A stretch of DNA of 17,267 bases, taken from assembly GCA_010671975.1 (NCBI GenBank), contig JAAHIA010000047.1, forward strand, positions 1-17,267. The letters run 5' to 3'. Within the stretch, counting starts at the first letter, position 1; the number at the start of each line of letters is the position of its first letter. The translations under genes were made by a program, and so were the position numbers. Positions 1-7,579 of this stretch are shown here, one piece after another. The notes below the pieces were generated by a model. It was given only the letters and a program-made list of their open reading frames with translations. It had not been told where the DNA came from and did no database searches. The DNA is from Leptolyngbya sp. SIO4C1. GTDB taxonomy: Bacteria; Cyanobacteriota; Cyanobacteriia; Phormidesmidales; Phormidesmidaceae.

Positions 1-1390
1 CATCAATCAGCCGACGGCGCAGCGACTCCGTTTCACCCATAAGCAGCCGGCGCGCCACGTAGGGGTAAGCAATCTCAACAATCTTAAACGCCGGATTGAG
101 CGTCAGCGCTAGCCCTTCCTGCGTCACCAGCGAGCGAATAATCAGCGCAAACTTAGCCGGCACTCGGAAAGGATACTCATACATGATTTCCGAGAACTTG
201 TCGGTGATGCTCTTAAAGTTGAAGCTGCCGACGCTAGCCCCCACCGCGTCTTGAAAGACAATCTCCAGCGCTGGGATAATCGGGCGAATATCGGTCTCGG
301 GCGTCAGAAAGCCCAGCTTGACAAAATCCACTGCTAGCAGGTCATAGTCCTGATTGATCAGATGCACGACTGAATCTACCAGCGTCTCTTTCATCTCCTG
401 GCTGAGCTGATCCATCATGCCAAAGTCGATGTAGGCCATGCGACCGTCAGCTAGGGCAAACAGGTTGCCAGGGTGCGGATCGGCGTGGAAGAAGCCAAAC
501 TCTAGCAGCTGTCTCAGCCCGGCGCTGACGCCAATCTCAATCAGCGTATCGGTATCTAACCCGGCCTGCCGCACTCGCTCTAGATCGGTCAGCTTGAAGC
601 CATCAATCCACTCCAGCGTCAGCACGTGCTGGCTGCTGTAGCGCCAGTAGATATCAGGCACTTTGACCACCGGGTCGTCTTGGAAGTTAGCAGCAAACTT
701 TTCAGCATTGCGGCCCTCGTTGAGGTAATCAACTTCTTCAAACAGCTTGCTGCCAAATTCATCGACAATCAGCGTCAGATCGTGGCCTAGGTTTAAGGGT
801 AAAAACGGCGCCAGCCAGCCAGCCGCCCAGCGCATGATGTAGAGATCACGACAGATAATTGGCAGCAGGTTAGGCCGCTGCACCTTAACAGCCACCTCTT
901 CACCGCTGTAGAGCCGGGCGCGATAGACCTGACCCAGGCTGGCAGCTGCCACCGGCTCTGCTGACAGGCGACTAAAGACTTCCTCAGGCGTGCGCCCTAA
1001 ATCGGCCTCAATAATGCGGTAGGCAATCTCATTCGGGAAGGCCGGCAGCCGATCCTGCAGCTTTACTAGCTCATCAAGAAAGTCGGGGCGAATCAAATCA
1101 GGACGGGTTGAGAGCGCCTGGCCAACCTTGATAAACGTAGGGCCAAGGTTGGTTAAAATCCGCCGCAGCTGGGCCGCGCGCCGGCTGCGATTGGTTTCTT
1201 CACGCTTAAACCAGCGATCGAGCTGCAGACCAAGTACAAAGCCGCCTAGCATCCAGCTGACGGCCAGCGTTCGCCAAAGAATTGTCCAGGGTCGGCGACG
1301 ATAGTAGGCTGCGATCGCAACCGAGTCATATCGACGCATCTGGTGTGGGTCAGGTTGTCTCACTACGCTTATAAACCTCCAAACTGCCAT
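1..1390 (-). CDS. ABC1/UbiB (AarF) family atypical kinase-like protein, C-terminus cut by window edge
   Basis: The reverse strand reads open from about 1390 to the window start, giving 463 visible residues. All hallmarks of the ABC1/ADCK/UbiB family are present: the KxGQ motif (K88-Q91), the Ala-rich loop AAASLGQ (148-154), the ATP-site Lys in VAVKV (K169), the catalytic loop HADPHPGNL (302-310) and the metal-binding DFG (D322). In this family the Ala-rich loop replaces the glycine loop of ordinary protein kinases. Members support isoprenoid quinone or prenyl-lipid metabolism; cyanobacteria have several paralogues and I cannot say which this is. A short hydrophobic stretch lies at about 38-55. 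The start is uncertain: ATG at 1390 has no Shine-Dalgarno, an in-frame GTG at 1363 follows GGAGG (1377-1381) at 12 nt, and ATG at 1339 gives an N-terminus MRRYDSVAIAAYYRRRPW that looks family-like. No frameshift is seen. Family certain; substrate unknown. Confidence 0.95.
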   Translation of the reverse strand, partial: MAVWRFISVVRQPDPHQMRRYDSVAIAAYYRRRPWTILWRTLAVSWMLGGFVLGLQLDRWFKREETNRSRRAAQLRRILTNLGPTFIKVGQALSTRPDLIRPDFLDELVKLQDRLPAFPNEIAYRIIEADLGRTPEEVFSRLSAEPVAAASLGQVYRARLYSGEEVAVKVQRPNLLPIICRDLYIMRWAAGWLAPFLPLNLGHDLTLIVDEFGSKLFEEVDYLNEGRNAEKFAANFQDDPVVKVPDIYWRYSSQHVLTLEWIDGFKLTDLERVRQAGLDTDTLIEIGVSAGLRQLLEFGFFHADPHPGNLFALADGRMAYIDFGMMDQLSQEMKETLVDSVVHLINQDYDLLAVDFVKLGFLTPETDIRPIIPALEIVFQDAVGASVGSFNFKSITDKFSEIMYEYPFRVPAKFALIIRSLVTQEGLALTLNPAFKIVEIAYPYVARRLLMGETESLRRRLID

Positions 1391-1480
1391 GCCAAACCAC
1401 AGTCGAGGGTCGAATGACGCATCGGAGCTAACGCAGTAAACGCGAGACGGCCAGCATCCTTGAACCCTCGCCAAATGCTG

Positions 1481-1503
1481 GAGCTGCTCTCACTGTCCAG
1501 CTC
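1481..1503. repeat. Small inverted repeat in the leader of the ABC1-kinase gene
   Basis: GAGCTG (1481-1486) and CAGCTC (1498-1503) are perfect 6-bp complements separated by 11 nt. No T-run follows on either strand, so it does not look like a terminator. It may fold in the 5' leader of the ABC1-kinase transcript, or be chance. Confidence 0.3.
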
Positions 1504-1535
1504 AGAGCTGCACTGTTCACAACTCTGTTAATGAC

Positions 1536-1565
1536 AGTATACAAAAATACAAATAACTTTGCGAT
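1536..1565 (-). promoter_or_regulatory. Possible promoter of the ABC1-kinase gene
   Basis: Read on the minus strand, the AT-rich stretch between the aminotransferase and ABC1-kinase genes holds TATACT (complement of 1536-1541), a good -10 match. The hexamer 17 nt upstream, TCGCAA, is only a weak -35. The leader to the start codon would be about 140 nt. This is the only AT-rich patch in the 212-bp gap, which supports a separate transcript, but the call rests on one hexamer. Confidence 0.3.
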
Positions 1566-1602
1566 TGAAGATTTGATGATGTAAGGATTGGGATCGGCTA
1601 CG

Positions 1603-2730
1603 CTACCCAGCCAAGATTGCGGCTTTGAGTCCGTAGACGACCCGCTCCTGCTGCTCCGGCGTCAGCTCAGGAAACATCGGCAGTGAGAGCACCTGCTGCG
1701 ATGCCTGCTCGGCTTGAGGAAAGCTGCCCGGGCCATAGCCAAGCTCGGCGTATACCGGCTGGTGGTGTAGCGGCAGCGGATAGTAGACCATGGTCAGAAT
1801 GCCCTGGGCCTGCAGTGCGGCCCGAACGCGATCGCGCTCCTCACCGGTGGCCTGATGCAGCCGCAGCGTGTACTGATTCCAGACATGGGTGCTGCCTGCG
1901 GGCGCGCTGGGGCAGATCACCTCGTCAATGGGGGCTAGCAGCTGGTGGTAGCGCTCGGCGACGGTGGTACGGCCCTGATTCCAGCGGTCGAGGTAGCGCA
2001 GCTTAATTTGCAGAATGGCGGCCTGCACCGTATCTAAGCGGCTGTTAATACCAACCGACTCGTGGTAGTACTTCACCCGGCTGCCGTGCTCGCGCACGAT
2101 TCGCGCCGCCTCGGCCAGCTCAGGCAGGCGCACCGTCAGCGCCCCGCCGTCGCCGCAGCCGCCCAAATTCTTGCTAGGAAAAAAGCTAAAGCAGCCAAAG
2201 TCGCCCATGCTGCCCACCCGCTGCCCCTGCCAGGTAGCGCCGGTGGCCTGAGCGCAGTCTTCAATCACCGGCAGCCGATGCGCCACCGCAACTGCCATCA
2301 GCCGGGTCATATCCACCGGACAACCAAACAGATGCACCGGCATGAGCGCCTTCGTGCGCTCAGTGATGGCTGTCTCAATCTGGTCAAGATCTAGGTTGAA
2401 CGTGTTGGGATCAATATCTACAAACACCGGCGTGGCACCGACCGCGCTGATGGTCTCAGCCGTGGCAATAAAGGTAAAAGGCGAAGTAATCACCTCATCG
2501 CCCGGGCCAATCTCTAACGCACGCAGCGCCAGATAGAGCGCATCGGTGCCCGAGTTGCAGGCCACGCACTCAGGCGAACCTACATAGGCCTTGAACGCTT
2601 GTACAAACTCCTCAACCTGCGGTCCATTAATGTAGCGCCCGGAAGCCAGCACGTCTAAGACCGCTGTGCCGACTTCGGCCTCAATCGTGGCATACTGCTG
2701 CGTTAAATCAAGCGGAGGAATAGTAGTCAC
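1603..2730 (-). CDS. DegT/DnrJ/EryC1/StrS family PLP-dependent sugar aminotransferase
   Basis: 375 aa, the full family length. These fold-type I enzymes transfer an amino group, usually from glutamate, onto a keto group of a nucleotide-activated sugar, supplying amino sugars for lipopolysaccharide, capsule or glycans. The PLP-binding motifs are visible: phosphate-binding NSGTDAL (59-65), the cofactor-ring Asp in EDCAQATGA (D158), and the Schiff-base Lys in SFFPSKNLGG (K187). The N-terminus carries LASGRYINGPQVEEFVQAF (28-46), also typical. The start is GTG at 2730; no Shine-Dalgarno is evident, and a GCGATCGC octamer (2731-2738) abuts it. No glycosyltransferase or sugar dehydratase lies nearby, so the sugar cannot be inferred from context. 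It could be a WbpE/WlbC-like 3-keto-sugar aminotransferase, but that is a guess. Family assignment is secure. Confidence 0.95.
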   Translation of the reverse strand: MTTIPPLDLTQQYATIEAEVGTAVLDVLASGRYINGPQVEEFVQAFKAYVGSPECVACNSGTDALYLALRALEIGPGDEVITSPFTFIATAETISAVGATPVFVDIDPNTFNLDLDQIETAITERTKALMPVHLFGCPVDMTRLMAVAVAHRLPVIEDCAQATGATWQGQRVGSMGDFGCFSFFPSKNLGGCGDGGALTVRLPELAEAARIVREHGSRVKYYHESVGINSRLDTVQAAILQIKLRYLDRWNQGRTTVAERYHQLLAPIDEVICPSAPAGSTHVWNQYTLRLHQATGEERDRVRAALQAQGILTMVYYPLPLHHQPVYAELGYGPGSFPQAEQASQQVLSLPMFPELTPEQQERVVYGLKAAILAG

Positions 2731-2842
2731 GCGATCGCACCAAGCTAAGTCTGAGCTGAATTACTGATTATCTGACCTCATTATTGGCTGATAGGCTTCG
2801 GTTTGCCCATAGCCGCTGTTCTAAACACCGTCACAAACTCCG

Positions 2843-2848
2843 TATGAT
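2843..2848 (+). promoter_or_regulatory. Possible -10 element upstream of the FetB-like gene
   Basis: TATGAT lies 40 bp before the GTG start in the 158-bp gap between the divergent aminotransferase and permease genes. No convincing TTGACA-like hexamer sits 16-18 bp upstream, so the call is weak. Nothing else notable was seen in this gap apart from the GCGATCGC at 2731. Confidence 0.25.
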
Positions 2849-2888
2849 GAAACCGGACAGCTAGGGTCCCATTCTAGGGGAAGACAAG

Positions 2889-3677
2889 GTGAATACAGAA
2901 ATCATTGAGCTCGATCCCATTCGCATTGCCTGGGCGCTAGGGCTAATGGGGGCCGCCATTGGCCTGACCGCCTGGCAACAGCTAGGGCTAGTCGGGACGC
3001 TGGCGATTGCTACGCTGCGCACCGTGGCTCAGCTCTTTGCGGTTGGGCTATTTCTATCTATCATCTTTGCTTTGAGAAGCCCCTGGCTGGTGCTGCTGGT
3101 GCTAGCGGTCATGCTCACCGTTGCCGCCCTCACCGCTCGCAACCGCATTGGCAAAGACCTGCCGCGACTGCTGCCCTGGCTGTGGGGCGCAATTTTTACC
3201 AGCGCTGCGCTGACGATTAGCTACACCACGCTAGCCGTTGTCCGCCCTGATACCTGGTACGAGCCGCGCTACCTGATTCCGCTGACCGGCATCGTCTTTG
3301 GCAACGCCATGAACGCCGCCTCAATTGCGGGCAATCGGCTCGTCAGCGCGCTATGCAACAGCCGAGTTGAGATAGAAACGCATCTGAGCTTAGGGGCAAC
3401 CCCCGAGCAGGCGATTGCTGGCTATCGTCGCGAGGCAATCAAAGCCGGGCTGATTCCCACCGTGAATGCCATGATGGTCGTCGGGCTAGTGACGCTGCCG
3501 GGTATCATCACCGGTCAGCTGTTAAGCGGCGTCGATCCGCTGAACGCGGCGCTGTATCAAATGCTGATTATGTTTATGCTGGCGTTTTCGACACTCACGG
3601 CAGCGGTGCTGACTACCTACGGCATTAAGCGACAGTTCTTCAACGCAGCAGCTCAGCTGGTGGAGCCTCGGCGCTAA
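2889..3677 (+). CDS. FetB-like (UPF0014) ABC transporter permease
   Basis: 262 aa, the usual length for this family, very hydrophobic with about six to seven membrane spans. Family signatures are clear: GIVFGNAMNAASIAGNRL (about 134-151), the LGATPEQA coupling segment (about 168-175), and the PTVNAMMVVGLVTLPGIIT to MLIMFML stretch near the C-terminus. Characterised relatives are E. coli FetB (YbbM), the membrane half of the FetAB exporter linked to iron homeostasis, and plant ALS3/STAR2, linked to aluminium tolerance. The start is GTG at 2889, with AGGGG (2876-2880) 8 nt upstream as a good ribosome binding site. No ATPase partner is adjacent on either side, so it must pair with one encoded elsewhere. 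Family is certain; the exported substrate is inference. Confidence 0.9.
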   Translation: MNTEIIELDPIRIAWALGLMGAAIGLTAWQQLGLVGTLAIATLRTVAQLFAVGLFLSIIFALRSPWLVLLVLAVMLTVAALTARNRIGKDLPRLLPWLWGAIFTSAALTISYTTLAVVRPDTWYEPRYLIPLTGIVFGNAMNAASIAGNRLVSALCNSRVEIETHLSLGATPEQAIAGYRREAIKAGLIPTVNAMMVVGLVTLPGIITGQLLSGVDPLNAALYQMLIMFMLAFSTLTAAVLTTYGIKRQFFNAAAQLVEPRR

Positions 3678-3699
3678 GATTTTATTTGAAAATGAAATA

Positions 3700-3777
3700 C
3701 CCGCAGATCGAGTTTTGACTTCGCTCAACGCTCAAAATTGACAGGTTGTTTGCAAGAGAGCACCCTAACCCTGCGGG
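3700..3777. terminator. Structured gap between convergent genes, possible bidirectional terminator
   Basis: Between the converging permease and 714-aa gene, CCCGCAG (3700-3706) pairs perfectly with CTGCGGG (3771-3777). Nested inside is TTTTGA (3713-3718) with TCAAAA (3732-3737), which could give a U-rich 3' side in either direction. The loops are long and the inner stem is only 6 AT-rich pairs, so termination is plausible but not shown. Confidence 0.35.
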
Positions 3778-3781
3778 CGGC

Positions 3782-5926
3782 TCAGCGCTTCACATAGCCA
3801 TCTAAATCAGGCTTATATCGGGCGATGAAGCCGCCCTGGTTGTCGTACAGCTCGATCGGCAGCTGGGTTTGTTTGCCAATATTGGTAATGCGCTCAAGCA
3901 TGTTGTTGGCCTGATAGACCATTTGCTGATTGGCATTAGGAGCCGGGCGCTGCGTCGGCGGCGTGATGGAGAGTTCAACCAAGTTGTCGTAGCCGGAGGC
4001 AATATTGACGCGCACGTTACCATTTTTCATGCTGTAGGTGCAATACTGCAGAGCGCTGCCGCAGACGCTGTTAAAGCTGTTGCTGGCTTTTTGAAATCTC
4101 ATGGCCAGTCGCAGATTCTCTTGAGCATCGGCCAGCGAAGATTCGTAAGTTTTAACCAGCGTTTGGGCTTCTGAGGAGCGGGCGGTGCCTTGGGGAATGC
4201 CTTTGGCCTGGGTGAGGGCATCGCGCCAGTTAAGCAGGGCCAGCGTCCACTGATTGTCAGTCTCGTAGCGGCGGGCTTCGGAGGCGTAGCGGACCGCTTC
4301 GTTGTAGAACTGATTCGCAACGCGCTCTTGGCGAGTGCGAGTGCGCACCTTACCTAGCTCAGTATCGTACTTAGGCAACAGCTTTTGGGCCTCGCCATAG
4401 GCCAGTGTACCCTGCGGAATCTGCCTGAGCTGACGAACAGCGTTCTCCCAAGATCGCAGGGCGGTTTCCCAAGCTTCAAGCGAGGTGGCTTTTTCAGCTA
4501 GCTTAGTAGCCAGCAGGGCGGACTGCAGCGCCTGATTGACGCTGTTGTCGGCAGCTTGTTCGGCCGCGATGCGGCCTTCAATGGTTTTAAGATTGTTGCG
4601 ATATTCAGTGAGCTTAGGAGCAACAATCTCATCGTGGATGGTGCTGTCAGTCGAGATGGTTTCTAGCTGGGCGATCGCAGCGCGCCATTCGTCAGCCACC
4701 GACTGCCAGTGCTCGATCGGGTGAGGCGGTGACTGGCTGGCTTCAGCCGCTTGGGTAGCCTCTTGCTGCGCAGCAATGACGCTATCAAGATCATCCACCT
4801 CACTTTGATAAATAGCCAGCAGCGCCTGTGCCTCATCTCGGTGGGCCGACCAGGGGGGAATGGGCCGCAGCTGATTCACAGCCGTTTTGAGCTGCGATCG
4901 CATATCTAAGACCGTCTGCGGCGGCGGATTGTTGCTCAGCTCTAGCCGAGCGGCTTCGCCCAGCGCCTGAGCCTTGGCAATGCGATCGCAGCGGCCAAAC
5001 GTGCAGGGACGGGTAATGAAATAGCCTAGGCCGCCCACCACGACCGTAGCCAGCACGCCAATCGCCAGCGATCGCGACGCTACAGGGAGCTCAAACTGGC
5101 GCCGGTTTGGCGTACCGCTAGCCACATCTGCCTGATCGACGGCGGCTACCTCGGGCGCATCGTCTGAGGCCGGCTCAGCCTCTAGTGCACCGCCCCAGAG
5201 CGCGTCAGCCTCGGCTTCGAGCTCGCTGGAGGTAAGCTCCGGTGCTTCTGACTCAGCCGGAGGGTGCAGCGCGTCCCCGTATGCGCTATCGGGTATATCG
5301 TCAGGCTCACGAGCACCGTAGTAGCCTGGCGCGCCAGGCATAACTTCTGTATCTTCTTCGGCTTCGCTGTAAGCGATGGTTTCATCAGTAAAGCCGCCAT
5401 TGAGACTGTCGTCTGGGTCAAAGGCGATATTTGTGCCGGTGTCGCCAATATCTTCCCAGGAGGCGTCCGCATCGTTTGCTAACGTATCGGGAAAGGCCGG
5501 CTCAAACGTATTGGCCTCGGCGTCAGCCAGTGACTTTTCGCCAAACACGGCCTCAAATCCTTCGCTTAGCTGCCAGCTAAAGCGGTGCATGTCTTTGGGC
5601 TGACCAGCCCCGGCCTGCTTTAAATAGAGTTGAATCACCAGCTCATCGCTATCGGCCATCAGATCTGAGGCTTCATCCGGCAGCCCAGATTCGGTCAGCT
5701 GCTGGCGAATCAGCATTTCGGTTTGCTCGAATATTTCAGCTGAGCGGGCGGGCTGCCCATCGCCATACTCCACGAGCACCATCAGCTTGCCCCGGTTAAT
5801 AACGCAGCGGACCGTCGCTGGCTGCTCAAGCTGGCGGCTGAGCTGATCAGCCGTGCGCTGAGCTAGCTGAGTTAGGGTCAATGCTGATACAGAAGAGCCC
5901 ACTGAGGGGTTTACCGAGGGGTTCAT
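3782..5926 (-). CDS. Uncharacterised single-span membrane protein with acidic linker and repeated helical domain
   Basis: 714 aa; I do not recognise a named family. Order of parts: a compact N-terminal domain (about 15-130); a long acidic, Pro/Ala/Glu/Asp-rich low-complexity linker (about 135-270); one membrane span (about 286-305, SLAIGVLATVVVGGLGYFI) followed by TRPCTFGRC with C308 and C313; four related helical units at about 345-384, 405-455, 485-533 and 555-605; and a C-terminal domain (610-714) with C622 and C629. Three of the units share the pattern A-(V/L)-xQ-(L/A)-(R/K)-x-IP followed by EAQ-x-L and a Tyr-containing helix; the second is more diverged. The sparse positive charge before the span makes topology unclear, but an N-in, repeats-out arrangement is possible. 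The ATG has GAGGAAA about 7 nt upstream, a strong ribosome binding site. It is separated from the protease gene behind it by an intrinsic terminator, so it is probably transcribed alone. Confidence 0.85.
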   Translation of the reverse strand: MNPSVNPSVGSSVSALTLTQLAQRTADQLSRQLEQPATVRCVINRGKLMVLVEYGDGQPARSAEIFEQTEMLIRQQLTESGLPDEASDLMADSDELVIQLYLKQAGAGQPKDMHRFSWQLSEGFEAVFGEKSLADAEANTFEPAFPDTLANDADASWEDIGDTGTNIAFDPDDSLNGGFTDETIAYSEAEEDTEVMPGAPGYYGAREPDDIPDSAYGDALHPPAESEAPELTSSELEAEADALWGGALEAEPASDDAPEVAAVDQADVASGTPNRRQFELPVASRSLAIGVLATVVVGGLGYFITRPCTFGRCDRIAKAQALGEAARLELSNNPPPQTVLDMRSQLKTAVNQLRPIPPWSAHRDEAQALLAIYQSEVDDLDSVIAAQQEATQAAEASQSPPHPIEHWQSVADEWRAAIAQLETISTDSTIHDEIVAPKLTEYRNNLKTIEGRIAAEQAADNSVNQALQSALLATKLAEKATSLEAWETALRSWENAVRQLRQIPQGTLAYGEAQKLLPKYDTELGKVRTRTRQERVANQFYNEAVRYASEARRYETDNQWTLALLNWRDALTQAKGIPQGTARSSEAQTLVKTYESSLADAQENLRLAMRFQKASNSFNSVCGSALQYCTYSMKNGNVRVNIASGYDNLVELSITPPTQRPAPNANQQMVYQANNMLERITNIGKQTQLPIELYDNQGGFIARYKPDLDGYVKR

Positions 5927-6009
5927 AGCCGTTTCCTCAAGCAGACAAAGCTGATACCGCAGCCGTTAAGCCACATCTTTTGAAGGATTCTAACGTATCA
6001 GCAAAAGCT

Positions 6010-6033
6010 ACTTTAGCGGTAAAGGGCTAAAGT
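6010..6033. repeat. Perfect 8-bp inverted repeat upstream of the 714-aa gene
   Basis: ACTTTAGC (6010-6017) and GCTAAAGT (6026-6033) are perfect complements around an 8-nt loop. It lies about 85-110 bp upstream of the ATG at 5926 and downstream of the terminator at 6068-6104, so it should be in the promoter or leader of the 714-aa gene. It could be an operator or a leader hairpin. Confidence 0.45.
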
Positions 6034-6067
6034 GGCAAAGCCTTTGAGCGGCACTGATCGGGCTCCC

Positions 6068-6104
6068 AAAAAAAGCGGGAAGCCTGACTGCTGCAGTGCT
6101 TCCC
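6068..6104 (-). terminator. Intrinsic terminator of the repressor-protease operon
   Basis: On the minus strand, GGGAAGC (complement of 6098-6104) pairs perfectly with GCTTCCC (complement of 6077-6083), enclosing 14 nt that hold a smaller ACTGC/GCAGT pairing. It is followed at once by GC and seven T's (6074-6068). This is a textbook Rho-independent terminator about 140 nt past the stop of the M56 protease gene. It separates that operon from the 714-aa gene downstream. Confidence 0.85.
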
Positions 6105-6142
6105 CAGCTGGGTGAACAAATTTTTTCAGCCCTTAAAAAGGC

Positions 6143-6222
6143 AATTGACCTCATTTTGGCCAACGATTAAAGGAACGTCAAAAGACGGCTGGTCAATTTT
6201 GCGACACATTTTTGCGACACAT
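6143..6222. repeat. Inverted 8-mer pair plus tandem 13-bp repeat in the 3' region of the protease gene
   Basis: Two exact back-to-back copies of TTTTGCGACACAT occupy 6197-6209 and 6210-6222. Next to them AATTGACC (6143-6150) is the reverse complement of GGTCAATT (6191-6198). The block lies between the protease stop (6248) and its terminator, in the 321-bp gene-free gap 5927-6247. Apart from the elements listed separately I see nothing coding in that gap. Confidence 0.6.
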
Positions 6223-6247
6223 TGGTGATAAAGCGAGAGATCGAGCG

Positions 6248-7090
6248 TCAATGGTGAAAGGGAATGGTGATCAGCGGTAGCGCCGCGAACAGCAGCCAAA
6301 GCCAGCTGCCTAACTGCCGTGGAGCAGGCTGCCAGCCTTTATTGAGTAAGGCTTCAACGCGCTCCTGCAGGCGCAGATTCACGATATTGCAGCTAAAGGC
6401 TGCGGCATGAGGCTGGGTCTGCAGCCAGGGCGCTCGGGCTACCTCAACCAGCGATTCGGCGAGCAGCAGCGGCTCGGTCTGAGCAGCGGCCCAACAGTCG
6501 GCACGAATTTCGCGCAGCAGCAGCAGCTCCTGCCAGAGGCGCTCAGTCTGAGGGAGCCAGCCGGTTAGCGCTTTTAGCCAGCCCAGCCAGAAAAACCAAA
6601 AGGTATCGCGATAGTGGTGGTGACCGGCTTCATGTAGCAGCACTGCCCGCAGGTGAGCTTCGTCAAGCAGGTCAACGAGGCCCTGACTCACCACAAGCTC
6701 AGGCTGCCAAAAGCCGATCTGGGCGCTGTAGGGCAGCTCCAAATCAAGCAGGCGACAGCGGTAGCCTAGCAGCGTGATCAGCGGCTGCTGCCGCACCGAG
6801 CGCAGCGACCGCCAGGCAGCGATCGCAAGATAGCCCATCCAGCCTAGCGCCAAGACTAGCAGCCCGATGGCCCCACTGTAGGTAGACCAGCCCTCCCAGT
6901 AGGTCACCATCTGGCCCGATGGCCCCATGCAGAGAATTGCGATCGCGCTGGTCGTCAGCAGCAAAATTGGTACCAGAAAGCTCAGCAGCGCCCGGTGCCA
7001 GCGCTCAACCACGGTTCCCTGCGATCGATAGCTCAGCCGCCAGCCGCAGGCCAGCCCCAATGCCGCGAGCGTCAGTGTTAGATGCATCAT
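6248..7090 (-). CDS. M56 family membrane metalloprotease (BlaR1/MecR1-like, PetP-like)
   Basis: 280 aa integral membrane zinc protease. The HExxH motif is HEAGH (153-157, in LLHEAGHHHYRD), and the downstream LREIRADCWAA supplies the third zinc ligand (E194) with D198. Hydrophobic spans lie at about 1-17, 33-55, 73-93, 163-180 and 262-278. Unlike BlaR1/MecR1 it ends soon after the last span and has no penicillin-binding sensor domain. Family members respond to a signal by cleaving or triggering loss of the partner repressor. The start ATG (7090) overlaps the stop of the repressor gene as ATGA, so the two are translationally coupled. In Synechocystis an equivalent pair (PetR/PetP) controls the copper-dependent switch between plastocyanin and cytochrome c6. 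Orthology here is inference from gene order and size. Protease assignment is firm. Confidence 0.92.
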   Translation of the reverse strand: MMHLTLTLAALGLACGWRLSYRSQGTVVERWHRALLSFLVPILLLTTSAIAILCMGPSGQMVTYWEGWSTYSGAIGLLVLALGWMGYLAIAAWRSLRSVRQQPLITLLGYRCRLLDLELPYSAQIGFWQPELVVSQGLVDLLDEAHLRAVLLHEAGHHHYRDTFWFFWLGWLKALTGWLPQTERLWQELLLLREIRADCWAAAQTEPLLLAESLVEVARAPWLQTQPHAAAFSCNIVNLRLQERVEALLNKGWQPAPRQLGSWLWLLFAALPLITIPFHH

Positions 7091-7506
7091 GGCTGCTCCT
7101 GCTGATGGCGCGCCGCCTGAATTTGCTGATTGATTGCATCGAGCTGCGCTAGGCTAGCCGCATCTAGCGTGTCGGCAAAAGCGGCCACAATATCGGGGTT
7201 GCTCAGCGCTAAGAACTGCTTCAGCTGCCGCTGCGCCCGGACTATCTGCATATCGGCCTTAGAGACCCTCGGCTGCCAGCAAAACGCACGGCCCTGCTTG
7301 CGGCGCACCAGCCAGCCCTTTTTCGCCAGCCGATGCAGCACCGTCGTCACCGAAGCGTAGGCTAGCTCGCGGTCCGGGTCGCTTAGAATCTGCTCATGCA
7401 CGTCGCGCACGGTGGGCGAGCCTAGCTGCCAGACAAGCTCCATTATCTCGGCCTCGAGTGGACCCAGCTGTGTTTGACGGGGCACGTAGTCAGGGAAAGG
7501 CGGCAT
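7087..7506 (-). CDS. BlaI/MecI/CopY family transcriptional repressor (PetR-like)
   Basis: A compact winged-helix DNA-binding protein, 139 aa from the chosen start. The domain begins at LGPLEAEIMELVW; the recognition helix lies in AYASVTTVLHRLAKKGWL, and the wing in VRRKQGRAFCWQP. The C-terminal helices (from about SKADMQIVRAQRQL) should mediate dimerisation and carry the protease-sensitive region in relatives. An in-frame ATG at 7533 gives 148 aa. I prefer ATG at 7506 because MPPFPDYVPRQTQLGPLE resembles the N-termini of cyanobacterial PetR-type proteins, and because a TATGAT box at 7548-7553 would leave only a few bases of leader before 7533. It forms an operon with the M56 protease (4-bp overlap) and diverges from a two-component system. 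A PetR role in copper-dependent electron-carrier switching is inference; no target gene is in this window. Confidence 0.9.
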   Translation of the reverse strand: MPPFPDYVPRQTQLGPLEAEIMELVWQLGSPTVRDVHEQILSDPDRELAYASVTTVLHRLAKKGWLVRRKQGRAFCWQPRVSKADMQIVRAQRQLKQFLALSNPDIVAAFADTLDAASLAQLDAINQQIQAARHQQEQP

Positions 7507-7536
7507 AGGCTCAACAGCAGAAGGCGCTAGCATCGG

Positions 7537-7553
7537 TATGAGTGAATATCATA
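7537..7553. promoter_or_regulatory. Palindromic operator candidate between divergent regulators
   Basis: TATGA (7537-7541) and TCATA (7549-7553) form a perfect 5-bp dyad with 7-nt spacing, in the short gap between the repressor and response-regulator starts. On the minus strand its right arm contains TATGAT (complement of 7548-7553), a plausible -10 for the repressor operon, so a bound dimer would block it. The canonical BlaI TACA/TGTA pattern is not present. Either neighbouring regulator could be the ligand. Confidence 0.4.
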
Positions 7554-7579
7554 TCAAACTGTTTATAGCTGGACTGCCT

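Noticed and set aside
2062..2394. Plus-strand 110-codon open frame inside the aminotransferase gene
   Set aside because: It is antisense to a full-length gene with intact motifs and has no recognisable product.
7534..7579. Canonical BlaI operator (TACA/TGTA dyad)
   Set aside because: Not found; only the TATGA-N7-TCATA dyad is present, so the operator is listed as a low-confidence candidate.
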